64,000 nt of DNA from the NCBI GenBank assembly GCA_002731275.1, contig PCBK01000098.1, positions 62,001 to 126,000 on the forward strand. The letters are read 5' to 3'. Below are positions 9,078 through 17,087 of the stretch, piece by piece (positions within the stretch are counted from its first letter, which is position 1; the number at the start of each line of letters is the position of its first letter). A model generated the notes under the pieces. That model saw nothing but the letters and a program-made list of their open reading frames with translations. It was not told the origin of the DNA and searched no databases. Both the position numbers and the translations under genes were made by a program. This stretch comes from Deltaproteobacteria bacterium. GTDB taxonomy: Bacteria > Myxococcota_C > UBA6777.

Positions 9078-9748
9078 ATATGGGCCTCTGCGATATTGCG
9101 GATGGTTGAGATGCGCTCTTTGTACTCCTCAGCAGGTGCTGAAAAGACTGCGCTTCCTGCGACCAGAACATTCGCTCCGGCCTTGCTCACCGCAGAAACG
9201 GTGTCCTTGTTTACACCACCATCGACCTCGATGTCAATAGTTTTTCCGTGCTCTTTTGCCCAGCCGCGAATTTGTTTGATTTTTGGCAGGACTTCCTCGA
9301 TCAAAGACTGTCCACCGAATCCTGGATTGACAGTCATGACGAGGGCAAGATCGACACAGTGCATGACGTACTTGATCGACTCTGGTGATGTCGCTGGGTT
9401 GAGTGCAACACCGGCCCGACAACCCAACGCGCGGATTCTTTGACAGACTCTTTCTAGATGGGTACATGCTTCTGCGTGGACGGTGATCACATCCGCGCCG
9501 GCTTTTGCAAAGTCATCGATCAAATCTTCTGGATTGGCGACCATCAAATGGACGTCAAACACCAGCTTCGAATGAGGTCGTAGGCTTTTGACAACGGATG
9601 CCCCAAAGGTAATGTTGGGGACAAAGTGTCCGTCCATGACATCGAGATGAAGCCAATCTGCACCAGCTCTTTCGACCGCAACAACTTCTTCAGCGAGGCG
9701 CGAGAAGTCGGCAGATAAGATGGAAGGTGCGATGTGAAGAGATGACAT
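9068..9748 (-). CDS. rpe: Ribulose-phosphate 3-epimerase
   Basis: A 226-residue TIM-barrel enzyme interconverting ribulose 5-phosphate and xylulose 5-phosphate in the pentose phosphate pathway. Family motifs are IAPSILSADF at the start, HLDVMDGHFVPN (metal/substrate ligands), VHLMV, MTVNPGFGGQS and EVDGGVN. The length is normal. GGGAG lies 5 bp before the ATG. It follows rpmG by 65 bp. Its last codons and TAG stop are read from the first 10 nt of the tRNA-Pro gene, so the coding sequence and the tRNA physically overlap. Confidence 0.96.
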   Translation of the reverse strand: MSSLHIAPSILSADFSRLAEEVVAVERAGADWLHLDVMDGHFVPNITFGASVVKSLRPHSKLVFDVHLMVANPEDLIDDFAKAGADVITVHAEACTHLERVCQRIRALGCRAGVALNPATSPESIKYVMHCVDLALVMTVNPGFGGQSLIEEVLPKIKQIRGWAKEHGKTIDIEVDGGVNKDTVSAVSKAGANVLVAGSAVFSAPAEEYKERISTIRNIAEAHIGV

Positions 9749-9813
9749 GTGACTCCCAAGAGTGTCAGAAAATCAGGGACGTTTTCTTCTCGTTTGAGAA
9801 AAGAACGCGTTGT

Positions 9814-9975
9814 TTACTTGTGTTCTTTGAAGATCACGTGGCGACGCAAGATGGGATCATACTTGCGCAGCTGCAAACGCTCTGGTGTGTTTCGTTTGCT
9901 TTTTGTGGTGTGGTACATGTACGAGCTCTCTGTGCTGCGCAACTTGATGATGATTCGATCGTCTTTCTTTGCCAT
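9814..9975 (-). CDS. rpmG: 50S ribosomal protein L33, Cys-free form
   Basis: A 53-residue ribosomal protein read directly from the reverse strand. It starts [18 protein letters not shown], has the L33 core [21 protein letters not shown] and ends [10 protein letters not shown]. It lacks the two CxxC pairs of zinc-binding L33, so it is the C- paralogue. AGGAG lies 6-7 bp upstream of the ATG at 9975. It is the first gene of an apparent rpmG-rpe-tRNA unit read from a promoter at about 10055-10083. Confidence 0.95.
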   Translation of the reverse strand: MAKKDDRIIIKLRSTESSYMYHTTKSKRNTPERLQLRKYDPILRRHVIFKEHK

Positions 9976-10054
9976 GATCGCAACTCCTGAATGTATATAA
10001 ATTGTCCTTGTTTTTATTCATCTTTTTTGGTCACAATGACCCAAATGGGGTATT

Positions 10055-10083
10055 CTTATAACACAAGGATTGCCGGCTTGCAA
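10055..10083 (-). promoter_or_regulatory. Probable sigma-70 promoter of rpmG-rpe
   Basis: On the reverse strand TTGCAA (10083-10078) and TATAAG (10060-10055) are separated by exactly 17 bp. The site lies about 80 bp upstream of the rpmG start, in the region divergent from the GGDEF/EAL gene. Confidence 0.6.
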
Positions 10084-10212
10084 CTGATCTGTGCGATTTG
10101 CTGTTTTTTCCAACGATGGAAACGAATCGAGGGTTCACTTTTTTTCGAAAATTGAGTACGATACGGAATCGTGTTACGCGATGCTATCAGGATTCACATA
10201 GTGTAGGGTTTG

Positions 10213-13200
10213 ATGAACAATCAAGAGAAAGACTTGGTGGAAGTGGTCGGAACTTCTGCTGTACGTGACGGGCAAAGTGCTGATGCTGCCCAACAACTTA
10301 TCCCCAATTTTAAAGATCACGATAGCGAATGGCGTTATCGTCGTCTGGTTGCCGAGATTCCCTACGCCATCATTTTACATTGTGAGGGGGTGATTGTTTT
10401 CGTCAATCCCGCAGCTGTACGTATGTTGCGAGCGTCTTGTGAAGACGACCTGATCGGGCGGACGATGTTGTCATTGATCCACCCCGACTCCCGCCCCTTT
10501 GTTGCCGAGCGTATCCAACAGACATTGCATGAACACCAAACGACCGATTTGCGGGAGGAGTGCTTCTTGCGCCTGGATGGCACCGCTTTTTATGCCGATG
10601 TCACGGGAAGCTATGTCACGTGGAATCAGCGACCTGCGGCGCAGGTGATCTGTCGGGATGTGACGATCCGCAAGAAAGCCTTGCAGGCCATTCGCGAAAA
10701 TGAGGCGAGATTCCGAGAGCTGGCAGAGGGAGTGAATGCGATCTTTTGGCTCGCCAAAGTCGACGAGACGATCCTCTACATTTCGCCTGTCTACGAAGAG
10801 ATATTCCAGCAGTCCTGTGACGCTTTGTACCAAGATCCCAACGCCTTTTTGGAGCGCGTACATCCCCTTGATCGGGAGCGTATCGCGAAGAGTATCCCTC
10901 GCACGTCCGCTGATCTCTATGATCACAGCTACAGGATCATTCAAAACGATGGCTCCATGCGTTGGATCCAGACGCGCTCGTATCCGATCCGTGACGAAAC
11001 AGGAGAAGTATATCGAGTCGCCGGTATCTCTGAAGATATCACGGAAAGAAAACACATCAGCACTCTCCTCGAAGGGCGCAACAAAGTCCTCGAACTGCTC
11101 ACCAAGAGCGCCAGCGTCGATGAAATCCTGTCCTTCCTCGTGCGGTTTCTTCGAGACGCCTTCCCCGATATGCACTGTGGTGTCTTGTTCATCGACGACA
11201 GTCTTCGGCGGATCCGCTTGATGGAGGCTGGATTCCCCGAAGCCTACAGCCAATTTTTGCAGCAAACCAATTTCCAGGGGTTTCGTGGTTGGAATCGAGT
11301 CGTTAAGAAAGGGGAGCGCCTGATCATCGAAGATCTGCTCGCTGAAACAACACCCCAATCGGCTTGGCAAAAGACGATCCAGGACGCGGGATTCCAGAGC
11401 TGCTGGCTTGAACCGATCAAGGAGTCGAGTGGGGCGAGTCTTGGGGCCTTTGTGATCCACTACAAACATCGCAAGGTTCCCACCTCTCTGGAGATCGAGA
11501 CCGTCCAAGTCACCGCGCAACAGGCCGCGATCGCGATCAACAAACGGCGGACTGAGCAAACGCTACTGGAGAGTGAGGCGCGCTTTCGGACGATCACTGA
11601 ACACACAAATGACGTCCACCTGATCCTGGATAAACGGGGATACTGTCAGTATATCAGTCCTGCTGTTGAGAAGGTGCTTGGATTTCCGCCGGTCTATTTT
11701 CTCGGTGAGAAAACCGAGAAGTTCGTACACCCCGATGATTGGGAGCGTGTCGTTCTGATGATTGGAGAGGCTGTTAGTGAGCCTGGTGTGACGAAAGAGT
11801 TTTCCAATTGGCGTGCCTATCACAAAGATGGACGTGAGTTATGGGTCGACGGTCGCTGTACTGCGCTGTTGGATGTCGTAGGGGTCGAGGGGATCGTCCT
11901 CAATTGTCGCGATATCACCGCACGTCGACAAGCCGAAATTGAGCTGCGTAAGCTCTCACAAGCCGTCGAACAATCTCCTTCAAGTGTGCTCATTTGCGAC
12001 GCAGATGGTGCGATCCAGTACATCAACCCTTCATTCTCTGCGCTCTCGGGTTTTACCGCAGAGGAGGTCGAAGGCAAAGATGTCCGTCGTTTGGACTCTG
12101 GCTACACACCACGTCATGTGTATGAGGATATGTGGGAGACGCTCAAGAGGGGAGAGTCATGGCGTGGTGAGCTACATAATCGCCGCAGTGATGGTGCCAT
12201 CTTTCTCGGATTTGCTCGCATCACGCCGATCAAAGAACGCGAACATGTGACTCATTATGTGTGGGTGATCGAAGATCTCTCTATTCGCAAAGAGTACGAA
12301 GAGAAGCTCGCACGACAAGCGCACTTTGATCCATTGACAGAGCTGCCCAACAGAGTGTTGTTTTTCGATCGTCTGTCACAGGTCGTCTCGCGAGCAAGGC
12401 GAGATGGTGACAAAGTCGCGCTGTTGGTTGTCAATCTCGATCACTTCAAGGACGTCAACAACACCTTGGGGCATCAATTTGGCGATCAATTGCTGTGTGC
12501 CGTGGCGCGGCGTTTACGTGAGAGTGTTCACGAGAGCCACACAGTCGCTCGGATGACTGGAGATGGTTTCGCCGTCGCGCTTGATGAAGTCGACATCCCC
12601 GATGTCGAAGTTGTGATCAACGAGATCCTACATGTCTTCTCACAGCCATTTGAAATCGACGGTCACGAGGTCTTTTCGACGGTGAGTGTTGGCGCTGCGA
12701 TCTTCCCGAGCGACGGTGATGACGCGCGCACGCTTCATCGACACGCTGAGGCCGCGATGTTCCGGGCGAAGCAAAAGGGACGCTGCACGGCTTGCTTCTT
12801 CGCTTTTGAGATGAATCAAAAAGCGCAAGAGCGCATTCAACTCGAATCTCGATTACATCGAGCGATCGAGCGAGATGAATTGATGCTCGTGTACCAACCG
12901 ATTATCGAAGCCGAACAAACGCATATCGTAGGGGTTGAGGCGCTCGTGCGTTGGGAAAATCGCGAGCTTGGGTTGATGGTTCCAGACCGTTTTATACCTC
13001 TCGCTGAAAACAACGGTTTGATCGTACCTATCGGAGCATGGGTTCTTCAGCAAGCCTGTCAGCAAGCGATGGAGTGGTCTGCACGTTTACCCCTTCGGAT
13101 CGCGGTCAATGTGTCCGCACAGCAATTTAAATCGCCCTCCTTTTACGGAGAGATCGTCAAGGCCCTCGACGAGAGTGGTCTTGCTCCTGATCGCCTGGAG

Positions 13201-13641
13201 ATCGAGGTGACGGAGCGTGTCTTGATGGATGACGCGCCTCAAATTCATCACACCTTTCTTCGCCTGCGCGAGCTGGGTGTGCGTCTCTCTATCGATGATT
13301 TTGGTACGGGCTACTCCTCACTCAGCTATCTCAAACGATTTCCCTTCGATGTCTTGAAGATCGATCGCTCCTTTGTGCGCGATATCCCGAAAGACAAAGA
13401 CAACGCGCTGTTGGTTGAGTCTTTGATCTCATTTGCACATCGCATTGGGCTCGAAGTCCTCGCGGAAGGTGTCGAGACGCAAGAGCAGCTCGACTTCTTA
13501 AAGCGCTCTGGGTGCCAGCTGATTCAGGGGTATTATTTGGGCCGCCCCATGGGCGTTGAAAAGTTTGAAGCGTGGCTGGACACGCACTTGCAAAGTGCGT
13601 CTTCGCGAGGGACTGCTATCGAGTTGAAAACGGAAATGTGA
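10213..13641 (+). CDS. PAS-GAF-PAS-GGDEF-EAL cyclic-di-GMP signalling protein, degenerate GGDEF
   Basis: A 1142-residue soluble sensor. By eye the order is PAS (about 40-150), PAS-PAC (165-285), GAF (290-440), PAS-PAC (455-580), PAS-PAC (590-705), GGDEF (715-870) and EAL (880-1130). The GGDEF signature is replaced by TGDGF at 782-786, so diguanylate cyclase activity is unlikely. The EAL domain keeps its catalytic motifs: EALVRW at 909, DDFGTGYSSLSYLK from 1028, the Lys in DVLKIDRSF, and EGVETQEQL. I infer a c-di-GMP phosphodiesterase gated by ligands or redox/gas sensing through PAS/GAF. The GGDEF domain may serve as a GTP-binding regulatory module. No transmembrane segment was seen. The start is uncertain: the ATG at 10213 follows TAGGG closely, with a TTG one codon earlier. 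It stands alone and is divergent from rpmG. Confidence 0.92.
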   Translation: MNNQEKDLVEVVGTSAVRDGQSADAAQQLIPNFKDHDSEWRYRRLVAEIPYAIILHCEGVIVFVNPAAVRMLRASCEDDLIGRTMLSLIHPDSRPFVAERIQQTLHEHQTTDLREECFLRLDGTAFYADVTGSYVTWNQRPAAQVICRDVTIRKKALQAIRENEARFRELAEGVNAIFWLAKVDETILYISPVYEEIFQQSCDALYQDPNAFLERVHPLDRERIAKSIPRTSADLYDHSYRIIQNDGSMRWIQTRSYPIRDETGEVYRVAGISEDITERKHISTLLEGRNKVLELLTKSASVDEILSFLVRFLRDAFPDMHCGVLFIDDSLRRIRLMEAGFPEAYSQFLQQTNFQGFRGWNRVVKKGERLIIEDLLAETTPQSAWQKTIQDAGFQSCWLEPIKESSGASLGAFVIHYKHRKVPTSLEIETVQVTAQQAAIAINKRRTEQTLLESEARFRTITEHTNDVHLILDKRGYCQYISPAVEKVLGFPPVYFLGEKTEKFVHPDDWERVVLMIGEAVSEPGVTKEFSNWRAYHKDGRELWVDGRCTALLDVVGVEGIVLNCRDITARRQAEIELRKLSQAVEQSPSSVLICDADGAIQYINPSFSALSGFTAEEVEGKDVRRLDSGYTPRHVYEDMWETLKRGESWRGELHNRRSDGAIFLGFARITPIKEREHVTHYVWVIEDLSIRKEYEEKLARQAHFDPLTELPNRVLFFDRLSQVVSRARRDGDKVALLVVNLDHFKDVNNTLGHQFGDQLLCAVARRLRESVHESHTVARMTGDGFAVALDEVDIPDVEVVINEILHVFSQPFEIDGHEVFSTVSVGAAIFPSDGDDARTLHRHAEAAMFRAKQKGRCTACFFAFEMNQKAQERIQLESRLHRAIERDELMLVYQPIIEAEQTHIVGVEALVRWENRELGLMVPDRFIPLAENNGLIVPIGAWVLQQACQQAMEWSARLPLRIAVNVSAQQFKSPSFYGEIVKALDESGLAPDRLEIEVTERVLMDDAPQIHHTFLRLRELGVRLSIDDFGTGYSSLSYLKRFPFDVLKIDRSFVRDIPKDKDNALLVESLISFAHRIGLEVLAEGVETQEQLDFLKRSGCQLIQGYYLGRPMGVEKFEAWLDTHLQSASSRGTAIELKTEM

Positions 13642-13690
13642 GCAGTTTGGGGAGAGTCGTTGAGGAGAGGGAGCCTGGGGTGTCTTGGTG

Positions 13691-14083
13691 TTAGCGAATG
13701 CGTTTGATCTTGAGGATGGATTTTTTGTGGTCAAGCATGGCAAATGGACCGCGGAAGCTGACGATCATCGTCTCCGTTTTTTGTGTCTTTTTTTCGACAG
13801 TGATCAACACATCTCCACGTAACGTCCATGTTCCTTTGAGTTTTTTGGAGGGCTTTTTCTTGTTCTTTTTGTAGTAAGCGAACAAGAATTTTCCGTCCTT
13901 GCTGAAGGACAATTTGATCTTTGTGTGTTTGGGCAGCTTCTTTGCTTTGCCGTCAGGGCGAGAAATCGATTGAGCCTCCCACGTGCCTGTGAGAGTCTTG
14001 GCCGACGCGAGCGCTGGAAAACATAGCATCATCATCGCGATCGAGCAGATGAGAGTACGGAGAAGAGGGGAGGTTTGTTTCAT
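13691..14083 (-). CDS. Small exported protein of unknown function
   Basis: A 130-residue protein with a clear Sec signal peptide (basic start, a hydrophobic stretch, and cleavage probably after PALASA). The mature part is small and Lys-rich. It begins LTGTWEAQSI and contains KLKGTWTLRGDVL, and the GTW repeats with alternating beta-like segments resemble lipocalin-like domains that compare a variant to a cutoff fold. I do not recognise a specific family. AAAGG lies 8 bp before the ATG. It lies 30 bp upstream, in gene order, of the end of the PP2C gene on the same strand and is convergent with the EAL gene. Confidence 0.7.
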   Translation of the reverse strand: MKQTSPLLRTLICSIAMMMLCFPALASAKTLTGTWEAQSISRPDGKAKKLPKHTKIKLSFSKDGKFLFAYYKKNKKKPSKKLKGTWTLRGDVLITVEKKTQKTETMIVSFRGPFAMLDHKKSILKIKRIR

Positions 14084-14113
14084 GATGTATACCTTTCGTC
14101 TTGCAAAGGTCGT

Positions 14114-15385
14114 TTATGTGTCAGTGCGAAATGGAGCAGGGAGATAGTCTTCGGATGATTGTGCATCACCAAAAACAGCCTGGTTGGTTTCATCGAGCCG
14201 CAAGCTAAGCTCTTGTGCGAGTCGCCAAAGCAGTTTGGCGCCGATCAACGGCTCCGAAAGCAGAAGCTGTGTAAACCCAGCTCGCTCTAACTTGAGGAGC
14301 CTTGAGGGTTCGACAGCGCGAACTGTTGCGGAGCGTGGTCGCTTATTGAGCAGCGCCATCTCTCCGACGTGTTTTCCGGACTCAAGGACGGTGATCTCTT
14401 GTCCCCCACGTGAGACGCTGAGCATCCCTTCGAGGGCGATGTACATCGTCTCACTCGTGCTTCCCTCTTCGATCAACACATCGCCAGCTTCGCAGTGTTC
14501 AACGCTGGTGATGTTCATCACTTTGGAGAGCTCTTGCAGGTCGAGGTGCTCGAACAGGTAGACTTGGCGAAGTGTGTCATAGCGGAGCTGAAGATCTTCG
14601 GCACGTTGCTGGGCTTCTTCGGACAGCTCTTCGTCGGCTTCAGCGCGGACGATAAGGCTGGTGATGTTGTCTGAACCATCGCGCTGTCGTGCTAGCTCGA
14701 TCAGAACCGCGGGGATCTCTTCGATTCCCAATTGAAGAATATTGCTGAGCTCACCGGGATCGTTGACGGAGTTGCTGAGGCCATCCGAACAAATCAAAAA
14801 GGTGTCGTTGGGGATCAAGTCGAAGAGGAGGGAGTCGACTTTGACGGAGGATTGAAGACCGATGGCCCGCGTCAGGATGTGGTTGCTGGGGTGGTGTTTT
14901 GCGGTCTCTGGGGTGAGCACGCCGCTGTACAGGAGCTCTGTGACGAGGGTGTGATCGGTGCTTAATTTGTATACTTTGCCGTCGCGTTGGAGGTAGAGGC
15001 GGCTGTCCCCAACGTGTCCGATCGCCGCGACATTACCGACACACAGAATCGCAGTTAATGTCGTCCCCATGCCCGCGTAGGATTGGTTGTCTACACTCAT
15101 TTTGTAGACGGTGGCGCAGGATTCGGAGATGGCGTCTTTGAGCAGTTGTGTCACGGCGATACGCGCGGCTGGTGAGTCGTCGAATGTGTTGAGGATTTCT
15201 TTGCGTTCTTGGACGTAGGCGAGGACTGTTTTGGCTGCATTTTCGGAGGCCACTTCACCTGCTGCGTGTCCACCCATCCCATCACACACAATGTACAGGC
15301 CAAGATCCCGATCGAGAATATAGTAGTCTTCGTTGTGATCTCGAACGAGGCCGACGTCTGTTTGTCCTACACCGCTAATACGCAT
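14114..15385 (-). CDS. PP2C-family Ser/Thr protein phosphatase fused to a cyclic-nucleotide-binding domain
   Basis: A 423-residue protein. Residues 1-240 are a complete PP2C (PPM) phosphatase with metal-binding motifs DHNEDYY, CDGMGGHAAGE, GMGTTLTA, GHVGDSRLY, CSDGLSNSV and DGSDNIT. After a short helical linker, residues from about 277 form a CAP_ED/cNMP-binding fold with FEHLDLQEL, EAGDVLIEEGS and the phosphate-binding cassette-like HVGEMALLNKRPRSATVRA. Phosphatases of this kind reverse Hanks-type kinase phosphorylation. The C-terminal domain suggests control by a cyclic nucleotide or another ligand; the cassette has GEMALLNKRPRSATV, close to the canonical GE.AL....R.A.V. The start at 15385 has GAGGAG 6 bp upstream; the longer frame is not PP2C-like. 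No kinase gene is adjacent. Confidence 0.93.
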   Translation of the reverse strand: MRISGVGQTDVGLVRDHNEDYYILDRDLGLYIVCDGMGGHAAGEVASENAAKTVLAYVQERKEILNTFDDSPAARIAVTQLLKDAISESCATVYKMSVDNQSYAGMGTTLTAILCVGNVAAIGHVGDSRLYLQRDGKVYKLSTDHTLVTELLYSGVLTPETAKHHPSNHILTRAIGLQSSVKVDSLLFDLIPNDTFLICSDGLSNSVNDPGELSNILQLGIEEIPAVLIELARQRDGSDNITSLIVRAEADEELSEEAQQRAEDLQLRYDTLRQVYLFEHLDLQELSKVMNITSVEHCEAGDVLIEEGSTSETMYIALEGMLSVSRGGQEITVLESGKHVGEMALLNKRPRSATVRAVEPSRLLKLERAGFTQLLLSEPLIGAKLLWRLAQELSLRLDETNQAVFGDAQSSEDYLPAPFRTDT

Positions 15386-15534
15386 GATCTGCTCCTCAGC
15401 ATGTCGTTGCAATTGATCGAGAGCCCATCTGATGATGGACGCTTCTGGGAAAATGTACGTGTCTACAAAGCCATCACCATACCGCAAACAACAGCATACA
15501 ACAAGCGGTACCTGCATCGTGACAGACATGCAAA

Positions 15535-15564
15535 TTGTTTCTGTCTTCTGCGATATGCTATGAT
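15535..15564 (+). promoter_or_regulatory. Possible promoter for the FAD oxidoreductase
   Basis: TTGTTT and TATGAT lie 18 bp apart in the divergent gap, about 100 bp before the oxidoreductase start. Confidence 0.4.
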
Positions 15565-15667
15565 GCCTCGATCGTCCAAAGAGCCCCTTCATGAGGCCCT
15601 TTGGTCTATGGCAATGATGTCATTTTGTAAGTGTTGAAGATCGTTGGATGCTTGTTTAGGAGGATTG

Positions 15668-17053
15668 ATGGGCATTTCTCATGTCACGATTTTAGGTGGG
15701 GGATGGTGTGGACTTGCGGCTGCGCTCAAGCTACAGAAGGCGGGCATCCAGACCCTCATACTGGAAAAGCAACCCCAAGTAGGGGGGCTGGCCAAAACGC
15801 TGACATGGCGAGGTTTTCGCTATGACATAGGGGCGTCTTCTTTTTACACGACAGAGAAGATGGTCGCCGATGAGTTTCGGGCATTGATGGGGGGGACGTA
15901 CCAGACGAGTTTGAAGCGCAACCAGTTGTGGTTCCAAGGACGCTGGGTGAGCTATCCTCTCAACATGAAATCGGCGTTTCAAATCCCGCTGCCGACGCTC
16001 GCGCGAGCGTCGGCAGAGTATGCACTCCTGCAGCTTCGGGAGAGGGTCCCGCTGCTGCCTACACCCAAACACAAAGATCAACGACAACACTACGGATACA
16101 TCCTCGATCAGGTGATGATGAGCGAGTACGCTCGAAAAATATGGGAGAACCCGGTCAAATCACTTCACCCATCGTGGTCAGCCGGGATGAAAAAAGAACG
16201 CTCACCCATCGAGCAGCTGCGAGAGCTCTTTGAGGGGCTCTTTCGGGAACGTAACTCCCACACAGCGACCTTCCACAACCCTGCCAAAGGGATCGGCTCG
16301 ATCAATGATGCGCTGGAGCTCGCGCTCCTCGAAGCCGGTGGTGAAATACGCACGGGCGCACGTGTCCACCGCATTTTTGCGCCAGATGGTGAGGTACAAT
16401 CTGTACACTACCATTGTGACGGAGGAGAGCATCGACAACAGACGGACTATGTGTTCTCCACGATCCCGCTGCCATCGCTACTCACGCTCTTTGATCCGCT
16501 GCCTCCTCACGCGCTCACTGAGAACGCCTTTCAGCTGCGATACAGAGCGCTCGTCTTTTTGAACATCCTCCACGAAAACGCTGACGTCGATCCCTTCTTG
16601 CACTATTACTTCCCTGAACAGCGCTTTCCGTTTTTCCGGGCAGGATACGCGACACCTGTCTCGGCTGATTCGATGGGGCACAAACACGCCTGTCTCAACG
16701 TCGAATGGTTTTTGGAGCAGGAGGCGCCCTTGTTTGACGCCGATGCACACGAACTCTTCGATAGGTGTCGTGAGCAGCTCGAAGAGACGGGTCTGTTGCA
16801 ACACCATCGTGTCCTTGAGTTGGATGTCCACCGCGAAGAACACGCGATGCCTGTACTCAACAAACGTAACATTGAGAGTCTTCGACAAGTAAAGAGCTAT
16901 TTGACAGGGATTCGAAGGATTCGTGCGATTGGCCGTCAGGGGAGATTTGATCAGTCCGATCTGCTCGGCACTGTTCGCATGGGATTCCAGGCTGCGCGGG
17001 GGATCCTCGATGAACGTTCATCATCCCGTCGCCATCTGACCGCGGAGTCCTAA
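15668..17053 (+). CDS. FAD-dependent amine-oxidase/protoporphyrinogen-oxidase-like oxidoreductase
   Basis: A 461-residue flavoprotein. It opens with the dinucleotide-binding motif VTILGGGWCGLAAALKLQKAG and the GG doublet region EKQPQVGGLAKT typical of the amine oxidase / NAD(P)-binding Rossmann group. It continues with YDIGASSFY and ends with a C-terminal FAD-contact region (IGRQGRF...DLLGTVRMGFQAA). Related proteins include UDP-galactopyranose mutase-like and protoporphyrinogen-oxidase-like enzymes found in polysaccharide clusters; I cannot assign the substrate. AGGAGG precedes the ATG at 15668, and the start fits the Rossmann fold. It stands alone between a divergent phosphatase and a convergent hydrolase-like gene. 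Confidence 0.82.
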   Translation: MGISHVTILGGGWCGLAAALKLQKAGIQTLILEKQPQVGGLAKTLTWRGFRYDIGASSFYTTEKMVADEFRALMGGTYQTSLKRNQLWFQGRWVSYPLNMKSAFQIPLPTLARASAEYALLQLRERVPLLPTPKHKDQRQHYGYILDQVMMSEYARKIWENPVKSLHPSWSAGMKKERSPIEQLRELFEGLFRERNSHTATFHNPAKGIGSINDALELALLEAGGEIRTGARVHRIFAPDGEVQSVHYHCDGGEHRQQTDYVFSTIPLPSLLTLFDPLPPHALTENAFQLRYRALVFLNILHENADVDPFLHYYFPEQRFPFFRAGYATPVSADSMGHKHACLNVEWFLEQEAPLFDADAHELFDRCREQLEETGLLQHHRVLELDVHREEHAMPVLNKRNIESLRQVKSYLTGIRRIRAIGRQGRFDQSDLLGTVRMGFQAARGILDERSSSRRHLTAES

Positions 17054-17087
17054 AGCTGTATGAGGTCCAGAAGGTCGTTGACTTTCT

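Noticed and set aside
9770-9812. A T/A-rich partial inverted repeat between rpmG and rpe
   Set aside because: The arms mismatch internally and no T-tract follows. rpe is more likely read through from rpmG.
10471-11559. A 362-residue - strand frame
   Set aside because: It is antisense to the PAS region of the GGDEF/EAL gene, whose domain content is unambiguous.
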